NCBI RefSeq assembly: GCF_014805685.1 | Contig: NC_060885.1 | Coordinates: 8,077,132-8,141,131 of the forward strand | Origin: Silurus meridionalis | Taxonomy: Eukaryota; Chordata; Actinopteri; Siluriformes; Siluridae | DNA: 64,000 bases | Direction of reading: 5' to 3' | The notes under the pieces: generated by a model | Told to the model about the DNA's origin: nothing | Databases searched by the model: none | What the model saw: the letters and a program-made list of their open reading frames with translations, nothing else | Shown: piece by piece, positions 48,879-62,440 of the stretch | Layout: each line of letters begins with the position of its first letter | Numbering within the stretch: position 1 is the stretch's first letter | Made by a program: the position numbers and the translations under genes

Positions 48879-49970
48879 TGGCCGTTAAAAGCTTGGAAAT
48901 ACCTGCCTTTTATGATTTTTGAGATACGTGCATGTTCCTTTTGTTTTTGTGCAACAAACTAGGTAAAAGGCAAAACACAAAGGGAATGCACAGTGAATTA
49001 CTGGAAGAAAGCTTTTTGGACAGATGAGTCCAAATTGGACAATTTTTGCTCGAACAAAAGAACTTATGTAAGACCAAGAACAGGAGAGAAGATGTTAGCA
49101 GACTTCAATACAATTCCGTCTGGACTAAAGCTAATTGGTACCAACATCCCCATACAACAAGACAATGATTTCTTATCTCTGTTATATTTAGAGAGCAAAC
49201 AGCTGGCTCAAGCTGTCATTAATCATGGAATGGCCCAGTCACAGCATCTAAATCTTATTGAACTGCTCTGGCAAGAAATATCCAACTAGTGAATAGCAAG
49301 TTTTCCAAAAGACATGGCAAAGTATTTCAGCTGAATGTTTGGAGAAGAAGATGCCATAAGTGTGTCATTCATTCTAAAGAAAGATTTTTCAATGAAATAA
49401 AGTGCATGTGTCCCACTACATGTGTGGAGTTTTGACATTGGACCTCCTGGAGTGTTTAAAGGCTCTAGCATGGAGAAGCTGGTGCTGGATCTGTGATGAT
49501 CAAAAATGTTGAGCTCAGTAGCTCCTAGTTTTATAACCAAAAAGACTGTATAAGACTGTAGAAAGAACATTACTTATAATCTTATACTCCAGTACTCATG
49601 TTAGTTCTCACTCTCCAGTGTTCTGTATTGTTGAAAGATTTATGATCAAACTCTTGATGTCACCCAAATGAGGATGGGTTCCCCTTTTGAGTCTGGTTCC
49701 TCTCAAGGTTTCTTCCTCATAACATCTAAGGTAGTTTTTCCTTGCCACAGTCGCCATGGCTACTCATCAGGGATAAATGCACACCATTCACCTTGACTGT
49801 TGATTCCTGTAAAGCTGCTTTGAGACAATATCTCTTGTGAAAAGTGCTATAAAAATAAACTTGACTTGAAAATAAAAATCACCTGGTTTGTTGCATATAA
49901 ACAAAAGCAACATGCATGTGTCTCTCAAAAACCATAAAAGACTAGGTGTTTCCAAACTTTTGGCAGACAC
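48879..49970 (+). mobile_element. Tc1-like element (family H) interrupted by repeat D
   Basis: The TIRs match: acagtggccgttaaaagctt with ttttgtgcaacaaacta at the left, and caaacttttggcagacactg with cctggtttgttgcatat at the right. Between them, 48993-49289 encodes FWTDESKLDNF (first catalytic Asp), IQQDND (second Asp) and LNLIELLWQE (glutamate), with internal deletions. 49410-49867 is an inserted copy of repeat D. The element is 634 bp without it. Confidence 0.85.
49410..49867 (+). repeat. Dispersed repeat D inserted in a Tc1-like element
   Basis: It matches 28282-28748 closely, from cattggacctcctggagtgt to the tail aaaataaacttgacttg. It lies between the transposase end and right TIR of the host element, so it arrived later. 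It is truncated at its 5' end compared with 28205. Confidence 0.85.
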
Positions 49971-50284
49971 TGCATTAAATAAAATTTTGACGCATTACTA
50001 ATGAGTTTAAAATGTAATTTTAATGCCACAACATTGTATTAATGCTGGTTTTGATATGACCCTATGCGTCATCCATAGTTTTGCAGCACTGCCAGTAGGG
50101 GCCACATTTACTGTTAACGTCAATAAACATGTCTGAGGGGGACTATGGATATAAGTCAAGATCTTTTATTTCAAACATCTTTATTAAATAGGACTATTGT
50201 TCAAACCAAATGTAATTGGTTTTACTGTCATTGCAAAGTGAGTTACCGCTGGAGCACATCCAGCCTTACAAATCATTATGCAGC

Positions 50285-51245
50285 TAATTTGGTACGGTTC
50301 AACATTATTGTCACTACCAGAGTACAAGTACAAAGACACTGAAATGCGGTTATCATAAAATTATATGTGCAAATAACAAAGAAATGAAATTGAATTAAAT
50401 AGTAAGGTTGTGGTGATAAAGTAAGACTACAAAGGTAAAAGTACACAGTATGGTTCATTAGTACTGCAAATGGTGTTAATCTAATAAATATAGTGCAGTA
50501 GGTTGCGGTAGTATGATGCATTAACAATAATGTAGCATTTACATATATTAGATGCAAATGGCAAACTAATAGGAGTTTTTGTTTTATAATAAAAACAAAG
50601 ATAATTTAAATAAACACAAGTGTTTAATTATTAGGTGGAACCTGGCAGTTATAAAACAGTGTCTGAGAAGAAAAAAAAGTTGTGCTGCAGTGCAGATTTA
50701 TGCAGCGTTTACTTGATGGAAGACGTGCTACAAGTCCATGGCAGGGATGGTAGGTATCACTGATAATGGCGCTCTGTAAGCAATGCTTTTGATAAATGTG
50801 TTGTGCGGAATTCGTTATAGTGCCTTCCGGCTGTGCGGGTTTGTATCTGTGATGCAGTTTGTAAAGATGCTTTCTATGATCCAAGTTCATCATGATCAAG
50901 GTGAAGAGCGAGTTGAGCTCGGAAAGTGCAGGTGCTTCAGCACTTTTCTTTAACAAAAGAGGAGGTATTAAGATTCCAGGAAAGGTCAGAGGAGATGTGG
51001 ACACCCAGAGACTTGAATGTAGAGACACACTCTACCCCTGTTCCATCGAAGAAAGTGTGCTTGTGAATCCTCATTGATTTTGCAGGTAATGGACAATCAA
51101 TTCTTTGGTTTTCTGTGTGTTGTCGTCTAGGTTGTTACTGGCACACCAAGTTACTCGGTGGTGAATCTCTTCCCAGTAGGCTGCTTTGTTATTATTTCTG
51201 ATCAGGCCAACCAATGAAGCGTCATATATCTTTGGTTATATAGTG
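50285..51245 (-). mobile_element. L2/CR1-group LINE, decayed
   Basis: The minus strand includes an ASLVGLIRNN-like block after a decayed RT box (51240-51190), LDDNTQKTKELIVHY (51135-51090), FDGTGVECVSTFKSLGVHI (51050-50990) and KKSAEAPALSELNSLFTL. The order is as in the 11.7-kb LINE. The 3' untranslated region runs to about 50290 (ttcaacattattgtcact on the plus strand). Confidence 0.75.
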
Positions 51246-51330
51246 TGAGAGAAACACTCATGCATGTGTCTTAAAAATGGTTAAAAAAAAAAAAAAAAAA
51301 AAAGACTACATGCTTCCAAACTTTTCTGTA
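51246..51330. mobile_element. Solo TIR-like fragment of family H
   Basis: ctcatgcatgtgtcttaaaa and tgcttccaaacttttctgta resemble the right terminus at 49905-49960. The A run at 51282-51303 lies between them. Confidence 0.5.
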
Positions 51331-51478
51331 TCTCATTTGCCAGGCATCATTATCCAGAGCAACTAACAATTATCTTATCTGTACACTGCGCAGTTACAGG
51401 GTAAGGGCCTTGCTCAGGGGCCCAGCAGAGGCAGTTTTGTGATACTGGGGTGTGAACTCAACCACTGAGCTACCCCTT
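51331..51478 (-). mobile_element. tRNA-derived SINE
   Basis: Tail tttgccaggcatcattatcc, body cttgctcaggggcccagcag and head gtgtgaactcaaccactgag ctacc on the minus strand. Confidence 0.75.
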
Positions 51479-52724
51479 TGTATATGGGTAACAGCCTGTG
51501 CTCGGTACATGCTGTAATTTTGAGGTTTTGTGGATAATCCTTTGGTGTTTTTGTGCTAATAAATACTTATATTTGTATAAAGCAAGTGTATGTTTATGGC
51601 TATAATATTTGAAAATCATTTGTATATATTTAAGGCAAGCACATATCAAATGTGTAATTAATTTTTGAGTAATCATGAGTAAAAAAAAAAACAATAATTT
51701 CTATCAATTGACAGCCCTTTATTTTAATATTGCAGTTGTTTTGTATGCAGTTACAGTGGTTAAAAATAAGGAGGAAAAAAAATATTTCCACCTTTTTGTC
51801 TTATCCACATACTTTACAGGATACGTCAGACCGAGCTGACACCTCTCAACACTCGCATCAGTGTGTGTGTGTTTAAATAAACATCTCTCAGTGGACTGAA
51901 ATGGCTTAGGGCAAGTGCTTAACAAAGCCTCTCCAACAGCATCTGACTTCAGACATGACACAGAACACAGACAAAAGCATGCACTCAAACATCAGCAATC
52001 AGTCTCTCTGCCTAAGAACTTAAGACGGTCGTATGGAAAACATGTCATTCACTCAGCTCTAAACACATACTGGATTAAAGAGTTTTTCCAATGACTCAGT
52101 CGACATCCTCGACAATGAGTCTGTATGGACTTTAGCACCAAAAAATAATTGCATATGTTAAAAGATGTGTGGAAAAGCCTGGTGCTGCACTGGTACCACA
52201 TGGAGGAGAAAATTTCTTTTATAATAAACACAGTTGCCTTGGTAGCATGCCTAGTTTAGACTATGGGGAACATTAATTAGTGTTTAGACCAACTGTTTGT
52301 TTTTTTTAGGGCACATTTCTGGTCCAAAATATCTTTAAAATGTAGATGAAGCAAAAAAAGTTTGCAAATTGGTTTTAAATAAAAAGTGATGAGTAAGGAA
52401 TAAAGGACAATGCAGTGCAAAGAAGAAAAATCAATAGCAGGGTGTGGCCAGACGTGAAAAGGGGCTGGCATTTGTATTATTTTGAAGTATTTTTTTTCCT
52501 TGTACATCACAACGATTTATCAGCAATTTGGATTTTTTAATTGATTTTTTTTATTACAGAACAATAGATTTGTATTCATTTATCAAGTTTTGGACTTTCT
52601 GGCCACTCAAGCATTCCATAATAACAGGATATAAGAATTAAGGGAAGCCAAAAAAATTATGGCCAAGTGTGTGTGTGTATTTCAGTATCTTAAAGCCTAT
52701 TTAAGTTAAGGGGCTTTTTTTATC
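51479..52724. other. No gene recognised
   Basis: AT-rich DNA with T and A runs. Open frames are unsupported. Confidence 0.4.
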
Positions 52725-52895
52725 ATTTTGATCGTATAGAGCAGTACACAATAAAACAAAACAACAGTCCTCCAGGACCATGTTGCTCCATTAAACATAA
52801 CAGAAATGCAAGAGACAACACAGAACTAATTACTAAAATGGGGCAACAAGGAGATCACCAACCAATACACACTTCTAGTATGGAGTAAAGTATAA
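52725..52895 (-). mobile_element. L2-group LINE, 3' tail fragment
   Basis: The order gtacacaataaaacaaaaca, acagtcctccaggaccatgt, ccattaaacataacagaaat parallels the minus-strand LINE tail at 43380-43500. Confidence 0.5.
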
Positions 52896-52974
52896 AAAGA
52901 TATTACAGTATAGTAATACATGCTGTAAACAATATATTAATGGAATGGTTGAGTGTGAATGTGTGTCTCATATA

Positions 52975-53528
52975 TACAGTACAGACCAAAAGTTTGGACA
53001 CACCTTCTCATTCAAAGAGTTTTCTTTATTTTCATGACTATGAAAATTGTAGGTTCACACTGAAGGCATCAAAACTATGAATTAACACATGTGGAATTAT
53101 ATATGGAATTATATACATAACAAAAAAGTGTGAAACAACTGAAAAATGTCATATTCTAGGTTCTTCAAAGTAGCCACCTTTTGCTTTGATTACTGCTTTG
53201 CACACTCTTGGCATTCTCTTGATGAGCTTCAAGAGGTAGTCACCTGAAATGGTCTTCCAACAGTCTTGAAGGAGTTCCCTGAGAGATGCTTGGCACTTGT
53301 TGGCTCTTTTGCCTTCACTCTGCGGTCCAGCAAACCCCTAAACCATCTCGAATGGGTTCAGGTCCGGTGACTGTGGAGGCCAGGTTATCTGGCGCAGCAC
53401 CCCATCACTCTCCTTCTTGGTCAAATAGCCCTTGATGCCTTCAGTGTGACTCTACAATTTTCATAGTCATGAAAATAAAGAAAACTCTTTGAATGAGAAG
53501 GTGTGTCCAAACTTTTGGTCTGTACTGT
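52975..53528 (-). mobile_element. Tc1-like deletion derivative (family B), copy 2
   Basis: TIRs acagaccaaaagtttggaca and its complement at 53505-53526. The interior is the reverse complement of copy 1 at 13901, with the same deletion junction (aatagcccttgatgccttca) and the glutamate box complement (ggttcaggtccggtgactgt). Its termini look better preserved than those of copy 1. Confidence 0.9.
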
Positions 53529-53539
53529 GTATATATATA

Positions 53540-54277
53540 CAGTGGAACCCGGTTATCTCGACCTCGGTTATCTCGACAACCCTATTAAGTCGACCTTTTT
53601 GAAGTGGAACCGCCAAATTCTCGCTTTTTCTAAGCATTTTTTATCGGTTATGTCGATCGCCGAACCCGCTCGAGCACAAGGGGGGAAAAAATCAAACCTT
53701 ACAGATACTACAGGTGTTTGTATTGTATACTGGTGAATCTCTGCTGTTAGTAAGTGCACATATGCATTTTTTGTTAAATGTTATGCGATGAGCGGGGCGC
53801 GGCGCTCGGCTTCAACTCCTTACCGGCGCGTCGTTCCTTACCGAGAGAGCCGTGCTCCTTACCGGCGGCGAGCAGGGAAGAGCACGGCTCTCTCGGTAAG
53901 GAGTTGAAGCCGGGAGCTTCAGAGAAAGCGGCCGGCACCTGCCACGCCCCTTGACCGTTCACGTTTGAGACTTTTCTGTCCTTTTCTGTTGTATTGTATA
54001 CTGGTAAATCTCTGCTGTTAGTAGGTGCACTTATGCCTTTTGTTTGTATGTACATTTTATAGCATGCCTTCATCAAAACAAATCGCGGCAACGCTGTTGT
54101 GTAAAAACCCTCCAAAACACGTGCATGCACATTCTCATTTATTAACGCACATCATGTACATAAAGAAATTTCAAACACGTTAATATACTGCCGCAATTTT
54201 GTTTCGTTTATCTCGATCATCGGTTACCTCGATGCTTTTGGCGACCCCCTCGACATCGACATAACCGGGTTCCACTG
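53540..54277. mobile_element. pogo/Tigger-like MITE carrying a GC-rich hairpin
   Basis: TIRs: cagtggaacccggttat at the left, and ataaccgggttccactg, its exact complement, at the right. TA borders both. The 738-bp interior has no transposase. It contains a direct repeat (53720-53776 and 53991-54046, gtattgtatactggt-aatctc) flanking a GC-rich block that includes an inverted repeat (53808-53857 with 53880-53911). TIR and TA fit pogo-type elements by family knowledge. Confidence 0.8.
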
Positions 54278-54279
54278 TA

Positions 54280-54524
<245 letters not shown>

Positions 54525-54544
54525 TTATACATGTTTGTGTCTAT

Positions 54545-54800
54545 TCTGTCTCTGGGTATTAAGGGGTCTGATGGCTTGGTTGACAAATCCATTATACAGT
54601 CTTACCAGGAGGATCCGACTGCTTCAGTATTTTCTGGCAGATGGCAGGAGGGTGAAGAGTATGTCCAAAGGTTGTGTGGGGGTCTTCCACAATGCTGGTA
54701 GCTTTGCGGAAACAGCATGTAGTGTAAATGTCTGTGATTAAGGGAAAAAAAGACCTTGATGATCTTCTCAGCTGTCCTTATTATACATTGCCAGGTCTCG
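54545..54800 (-). mobile_element. L2-group LINE, C-terminal fragment
   Basis: The minus strand encodes RTAEKIIKVFF, and in another frame [17 protein letters not shown] and KPSDP. This matches the C-terminal region of the 25.4-kb LINE. Both ends are truncated by microsatellites. Confidence 0.65.
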
Positions 54801-54904
54801 CATGCAAATTACCAACATGGGTATAACATACACTTTTAGACTGTTTAGTTGTATAAATGTTAATTGCAAGTTGTTCTGTATATTTACTTCTACCAAATGC
54901 CAAA

Positions 54905-55015
<111 letters not shown>

Positions 55016-55044
55016 TGTATATACACACTGTATATATAAATGGA

Positions 55045-55905
55045 TGGATAGGATCCGTCTCCATACCCCCTGTCCTCCACATCTGCCTCTTTCAACACAA
55101 CCACCTACATACACCTCCTCCTTGGCCTTCATCTTTTACTCCTTTCTGGTGGCTCCATCCTCAGCATTCTCCTACCGATATACCCCATGTCCCTGCACAT
55201 TTCCAAACTATCTTAATCGCTCCTCTTTCACCTGTTCTCTAAAATGTCCTACATGCACTGTCACTCTAATAAACTAATTTCTAATCCTATCCATCCTCGT
55301 CATTCCCAATGAAAACCTCAGCATCTTCAGCTCTGCTACCTCCAGCTCCACCTCCTGTCTTTTAGTCAATGCCACTGTCTCTAAACCATACAACATCGCA
55401 GGTCTCACCAGTCCTATAAACTCCACCCTGCCTGCACTCTTTTCTTTACTTCTCTAACACACTCTCCATTACTTTGCACTGTTGACCCCAGGTACCTGAA
55501 CTCCTCCATCTTCTCCAACTCTTCTCCCTGCAACCGCACCACTCCACTGCCCTCCCTCTTATTCACACACATGTACTCTGTCTTACTCCTACTGGCTTTT
55601 ATTCCCCTTCTCTCCAGTGCATACCTCCAGCTCGCCAGGCTCTTCTCAACCTGCTCCCTACTCTCACCACAAATCACAATATCATCCGCAAACATCGTAG
55701 TCCATGGAGACTCCTGTATGAACTCATCGTTTAGCCTGTCAATCACCACTAAAAAACGAAAGGGCTCAGAGCCGATCCTTGAGGCAGTCCAACCTCCACC
55801 TTGAACTAGTCTGTCATTCCTACTGCACACTTCACTGCTGTCACACTGCCCTCATACATGTCCCTCACATAGTTCCCTGACACACCTGACTTCCTCATAT
55901 AATAC
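55045..55905 (-). mobile_element. RTE-type LINE with RT catalytic box
   Basis: The minus-strand frame 55830-55414 holds the catalytic FADDIVICGES box, SLASWRYALERRGIKASRSK and LQGEELEKMEEFRYLGSTVQ, followed out of frame by the C-terminal tail seen at 37.8 kb. It is the longest RTE copy here but frameshifted near 55410 and truncated at both ends. The extreme 3' tail is missing beside the microsatellite. Confidence 0.85.
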
Positions 55906-56468
55906 CACAAAAAAAAAAAAAATCTTACAAATGTTTTTAAAAACCTAGCTTGCTCTTGGCCTGCTTTCAGGACAGTGTCTAGGCTCTAGAGGACCAGAGA
56001 ACACTCTTTAAAACTACAACTATTCTGTACAATAAACATCTAGTCATAAACACTGTAGAAAGTAGTGGTACAAGAACAACTGTACAACTCATTATTGTAC
56101 TTAGACACTATTTTGCAATGAGACTGACTGTAAACTCAATGGATTACAGACGCAGTGTTACAGTACTTTAATTTCACTCAGGTCTACTGCAGTGGGTCTA
56201 GCCCACTGCACAACCACATCACCCATCTATTTATTCATTAAAGTAAAATAATCTTTTTAAAGAAAGTTTTAAAGAAAATTACTGCAGCCATCTTTTTAGA
56301 ATGAGTTAATTGATTAGGCGTATTGACCATTTATTCCAGACATTTACACTCAGCAGTCCAACCGAACACATTGCAGTTATGTTAATATTGCACATTGTGC
56401 TTTATGTCGTGTGGTGCCTTCGTTTCAGCCTAATCTTTCTGCTTGAATAATCTTAGCCCAATACACTA
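55906..56468. other. No feature seen
   Basis: No gene or repeat recognised apart from a 16-base A run near 55908. Confidence 0.4.
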
Positions 56469-57045
56469 CAGTAAAACCCCATTGGACAAGCATAATTTGC
56501 TCGTAGGTCCATTTGCTCGTACGTTCGAACTAATTTTCCCCATAGGAATGAATGTAAAAGTGATTTAATCCGTTCCGAAACTTCATTCGATCGCTCATTT
56601 CTGCACTTAAAAAGTATTTGTAGCCTATTTTAACAAACAAATACACCACAAATTACCGTAATGTAAAAATAATTTAACCCTAACCCCATGTGGTAGTGGT
56701 TGATAGCGAGTGTGAGATGTGCACCATGCTCGTAACCTTTTTGGTTTCCATGGTAATTCTATTTACTTTCGTTTTCACAGCACAGTCACTGATTTTCTTG
56801 GGAGACATTTTTCAAGATTACTAGTGAAATAAAAATATAAACACTAAAAAGTTTTGCTGCACTGAAAAACGAGAGCGACCGAGCCATACGTCATTAACTA
56901 AACGACTTATGCGACCCGCCACCTAAAACGAGGAACCGACAGCGTGGGTTTGCTCATGCCTTCGAAATTTGCTCGTAAAATAGGGTAAAATTTTGCGAGC
57001 AAGGTCGCTCGTATCTCTGTTTGCTCATACAACAGGGTTTTACTG
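56469..57045. mobile_element. pogo/Tigger-like MITE
   Basis: TIRs: cagtaaaacccc at the left, and gggttttactg at the right. TA borders both. Subterminal sequence (tttgctcgtaggtccatttg, cataggaatgaatgtaaaag, tttgctcatgccttcgaaat) repeats the 'gctcgta' motif many times, which may be transposase-binding sites. 577 bp, no transposase frame. Confidence 0.8.
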
Positions 57046-57048
57046 TAT

Positions 57049-57476
57049 ATGGAAAAAAGTATTGGGATGCCTGACTTTTCTACCCATTAATGGTTCTTCC
57101 TCAAACTGTTACCATGAAGTTGGAGGCACACAATTGTACAGGATGTCTTTGAACCTGTTCTAGCATGACAATGCCCCTGTGCACAAAGCCAGCTCCATTA
57201 CGATATGGTTTAAATGGGTTGGAGCAAAAGAGCGAGTAGCCTGCTATAAAGGTCTGACCTCAGCCTTACTGAACACTATTGTAACTGGAAAACTGGCTGC
57301 ACCCCAGCCGTCCTTACCTACATCAGTACCTGACTTTACCAAAAGCCACACATTTGAATGAACACAAATCTTCATAAGCACACTCCAAAATCTAGTGGAA
57401 CATCTTTCCAGAAAAGTCAAGGTTATTATAACAGCAAATGGGGACTTAATGTACAATGGGATGCTCAAAACACATA
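57049..57476 (+). mobile_element. Tc1-like family A, copy 6
   Basis: Runs from aaaaaagtattgggatgcct to agcaaatggggacttaatgt. It includes tgcccctgtgcacaaagcca and the decayed glutamate box gacctcagccttactgaaca. It sits exactly between a pogo-like MITE and another Tc1-like element. Confidence 0.8.
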
Positions 57477-58925
57477 CAGTGCATCTGGAAAGTATTCACA
57501 GCACTTCACTTTTTCCAAATTTTTATTCCAAAATGGATTAAATTCATTATTTTCCCCAAAATTCACCCGTAATGACAACATTAAAAAAACACCCAATAAT
57601 CACAAGTAAAATAATTTTGTTTCAAATTTTTGCAAGTGTATTATAAATAAAAAGATGAAAAAAATCACAAATATTTACAGCCTTTCCCATGACACTCAAA
57701 ATTGAGCTCAGGTGCATCCTGTTTCCTCTGATCATCCTTGAAATGTTTCAACCTCTTAATTTGAGTTCGCCTGTGGTAAATTCAGTTGATTGGACATAAT
57801 TTGGAAAGATTCACACCTGTCGATATGAGGTCCCACAGTTAACAGTGCATGTCATGGCAAAAGCCAAGCCAAGCCAAGCCAAGGAATTATCTGTAGACCT
57901 CTGATACAGGATTGTATCAAGGCACAAATCTGGGGAAGGGTACAGAAACATTTCTAACGCATTGAAGGTCCCATTGAGCACAGTGGCCTCCATCATCCAT
58001 AAATGAAAAGAGTTTGGAACCACCAGGACTCTTCCTAGAGTGAGCCACCCTGCCAGACTGAGTGATCGGGCCTTAGTCAGGGAGGTGACCAAGAACATGA
58101 TGGTCGCTCTGAAAGATTTCTAGTGTTTCTCTGTGGAGAGATGAACCTTACAGAAGAACAACCATCTCTGCAGCACTCCACCAAACAGGCCTGTATGGTA
58201 GAGTGGCCAGATGAAAGCCACTCCCTCAGTAAAAGGCACATGACACCTAAAGGACTCTTAGACCATGAAAAAGAAATCTAATGAAACAAATATTGGCCTG
58301 AATGCCATCCGTCATGTCTGGAGGAAACCAGGCACCACTCATCACCTGGCCAAAACCATCCCTTCAGTTAATTATGGTGGTGGCAGCATCATGCTGTGGG
58401 GATGTTTTTCAGCAGGGACTGGGAGACTGGTCAGGAACAAGAGAAAGATGAAGCAATATATAGAGACGTCCTTGATAAAAACCTGCTCCAGAAAGCTCTG
58501 GACCTCAGACTGGGGTGAGGTTCATCCTCCAACAGGACAACAACCCTAAGAACACAGCCAAGATAACCCGACTGAACCCAACCCAACATCTCAACCTGAT
58601 GGAGCTTGAGAGGTTCTGCAAAGAAGAATGAGAGAAAATGCCCAAAAATAGGTGTGCCAAGCTTGTAGCATCATACAGACTTGAGGCTGTAATTGGTGCC
58701 AAAGAATTAAGCAAAGGGTGTGAATACTTATGTACATAAGATTTATTTTTTTTATAAATAGGTTTCAAAAAAAGATTTTAAAACACACTTCTTTCAACTT
58801 TTCATTATGGGGTATTGTTCGTAGAATTTTGAGAAAAATAATTAATTTAATCTATTTTGGAATTAAGCTGCAACATAAAATGTTTAAAAAGTGAAGTCTT
58901 GTGAATACTTTCAATATGTACTGTA
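57477..58925 (+). pseudogene. Full-length but decayed Tc1-like transposon
   Basis: TIRs tacagtgcatctggaaagta ttcacag (left) and tgtgaatactttcaatatgt actgta (right). The plus strand holds a broken transposase: MAKAKP start at 57854, HTH region SNALKVPLSTVASIIHK, then [29 protein letters not shown] and a decayed QQDNNPKN box. Many stops and shifts occur, and the glutamate box reads LNLMELE-like. The ccaag unit is repeated about five times right after the start codon (57862-57884). About 1.45 kb, the usual size of the family. Confidence 0.85.
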
Positions 58926-59914
58926 CAAAGTTTGTCCATAAAGTTCATGTTTATATAATGTCCTGTAAGTTTTGTACATAATACCTGCTCCTGATTTGGT
59001 TATCTGATTGGATAATTCCTGCTTCGTTTTATTTAATAAATATGCTACAGGTTTGGTCCAACTTTGGTATTTATGCCTCTTTATCAGATATTTATCTCAA
59101 GGAGTCGTCAGATTGATTTTTTTTCATAGTATCTAGGGAAAAAACACTGATTGATGTGCAACTTTGCAGAAAAACTCTTCATAACAAGAATCTGAGATAG
59201 ATCAGGGCCGAATGGGCTGACTGGTTCGAGCTGACAGGAAGTTTATAATAACTTGATCAATCAATCGTTCCTTTAGTGGTAAACAGAAAAGCAATCCAGA
59301 ATGTGCAAGGTGTCAGATTTTGAGGGTTAACAGGAGGAAATTACATCCAGTCAGCCTTAGGAAACTTGAATCTAAGTTCAGTGGCTGGGTAAATATCTGG
59401 ACGAGTGAGCCGGTGTACAGGTTATTCCTTAAATGTATAAAAAAAAAATAAAATAAAAAAAAAAACAAAGGTGCATGAACACAAACACTTAAGATGTGCA
59501 ACAGTTGCTTTCCAGCAGCTGTTGATTAAAATGTGTGTGCTAAGAGAATTTGCCCATTAGCACACAGCCAGCAAACCATATAAAACCACTTTACCCAGGA
59601 TATATGGCCTAATTTAGCTGGCACAAGCCTCTTCTTTTAAGTGCAAAGTACAGAAAGCTGTATAAGCACGGAGAGTGGCAGTAGAGTTATAGCGTGTTTG
59701 CAGCCCACTGGAGGGCATAAATCCGTTAAAGCCGCTCCTGCAGAACAGACGGCCATAAAGCGAGCTGAGCAACATGCTAATGGAAGGAGAATCTATCGGA
59801 CACTGACTGCTGCAGTTGAGCAGTAAAGAGAAACCCCTTGCCTCATAGGGAGAGGGATTGTGAATAAAAGCAAGACTTTGAAAGTCAGGAATATCACTGG
59901 ATAATGTTCATTTT
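58926..59914. other. No gene recognised
   Basis: Would be intron downstream of the exon at 59921 if that gene is real. 59640-59830 is GC-richer with an unsupported open frame. Confidence 0.4.
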
Positions 59915-59920
59915 AGTTAC

Positions 59921-60181
59921 CTGCAGTTTGGTAAGTGTGGGTCTAGGTCCTCCCACAAAGTGCTCTCGAGATGGCGCAGAGGCCTCCTGGTCCGATTCGA
60001 GGTGATGAGGAGTGTCTGGTTTTGGAGTCGAGCAAGGCTTTGGCATCTGAGGACTAAACAGAGGAATCCCACAATCCCCTGCAGCACGGCAGACCCCTGG
60101 CAGTTCCTGCACGTGCCGGTACCAGCGCAGTAGCAAAGGGAGATGGAGCAGGACATGAGGAGCGCGATTCTGTAGAGAGAT
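59921..60181 (-). CDS. Internal exon of an unrecognised gene
   Basis: On the minus strand the acceptor gtcattttgtttcag leads into a 261-bp block ending CTGCAG|gtaact, a good donor. 261 is divisible by three. The frame starting at the first base is open for all 87 codons: ISLQNRAPHVLLHLPLLLRW, YRHVQELPGVCRAAGDCGIP, LFSPQMPKPCSTPKPDTPHH and onward to GGPRPTLTKLQ. A second frame is also open. The chosen one has a hydrophobic/aromatic N-terminal part and a Pro/Ser-rich linker-like remainder. I do not recognise the protein. The upstream intron is strongly pyrimidine-rich on this strand. It may belong with the exon at 36188. Confidence 0.6.
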
Positions 60182-60244
60182 CTGAAACAAAATGACAATA
60201 ATGAACACAAGAACAACGCTGGTCACATGCATGAGAAATTTCTG

Positions 60245-60246
60245 AG

Positions 60247-60308
<62 letters not shown>
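60245..60308 (+). repeat. (GA)n microsatellite
   Basis: About 30 GA units, 60 bp upstream of the exon acceptor in minus-strand direction, so transcribed as (TC)n. Confidence 0.95.
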
Positions 60309-60310
<2 letters not shown>

Positions 60311-60360
60311 TGAATCAAAAAATATATTTTCTTATATTATCGTTCGTACATCTAAGTAAA

Positions 60361-62440
<2,080 letters not shown>

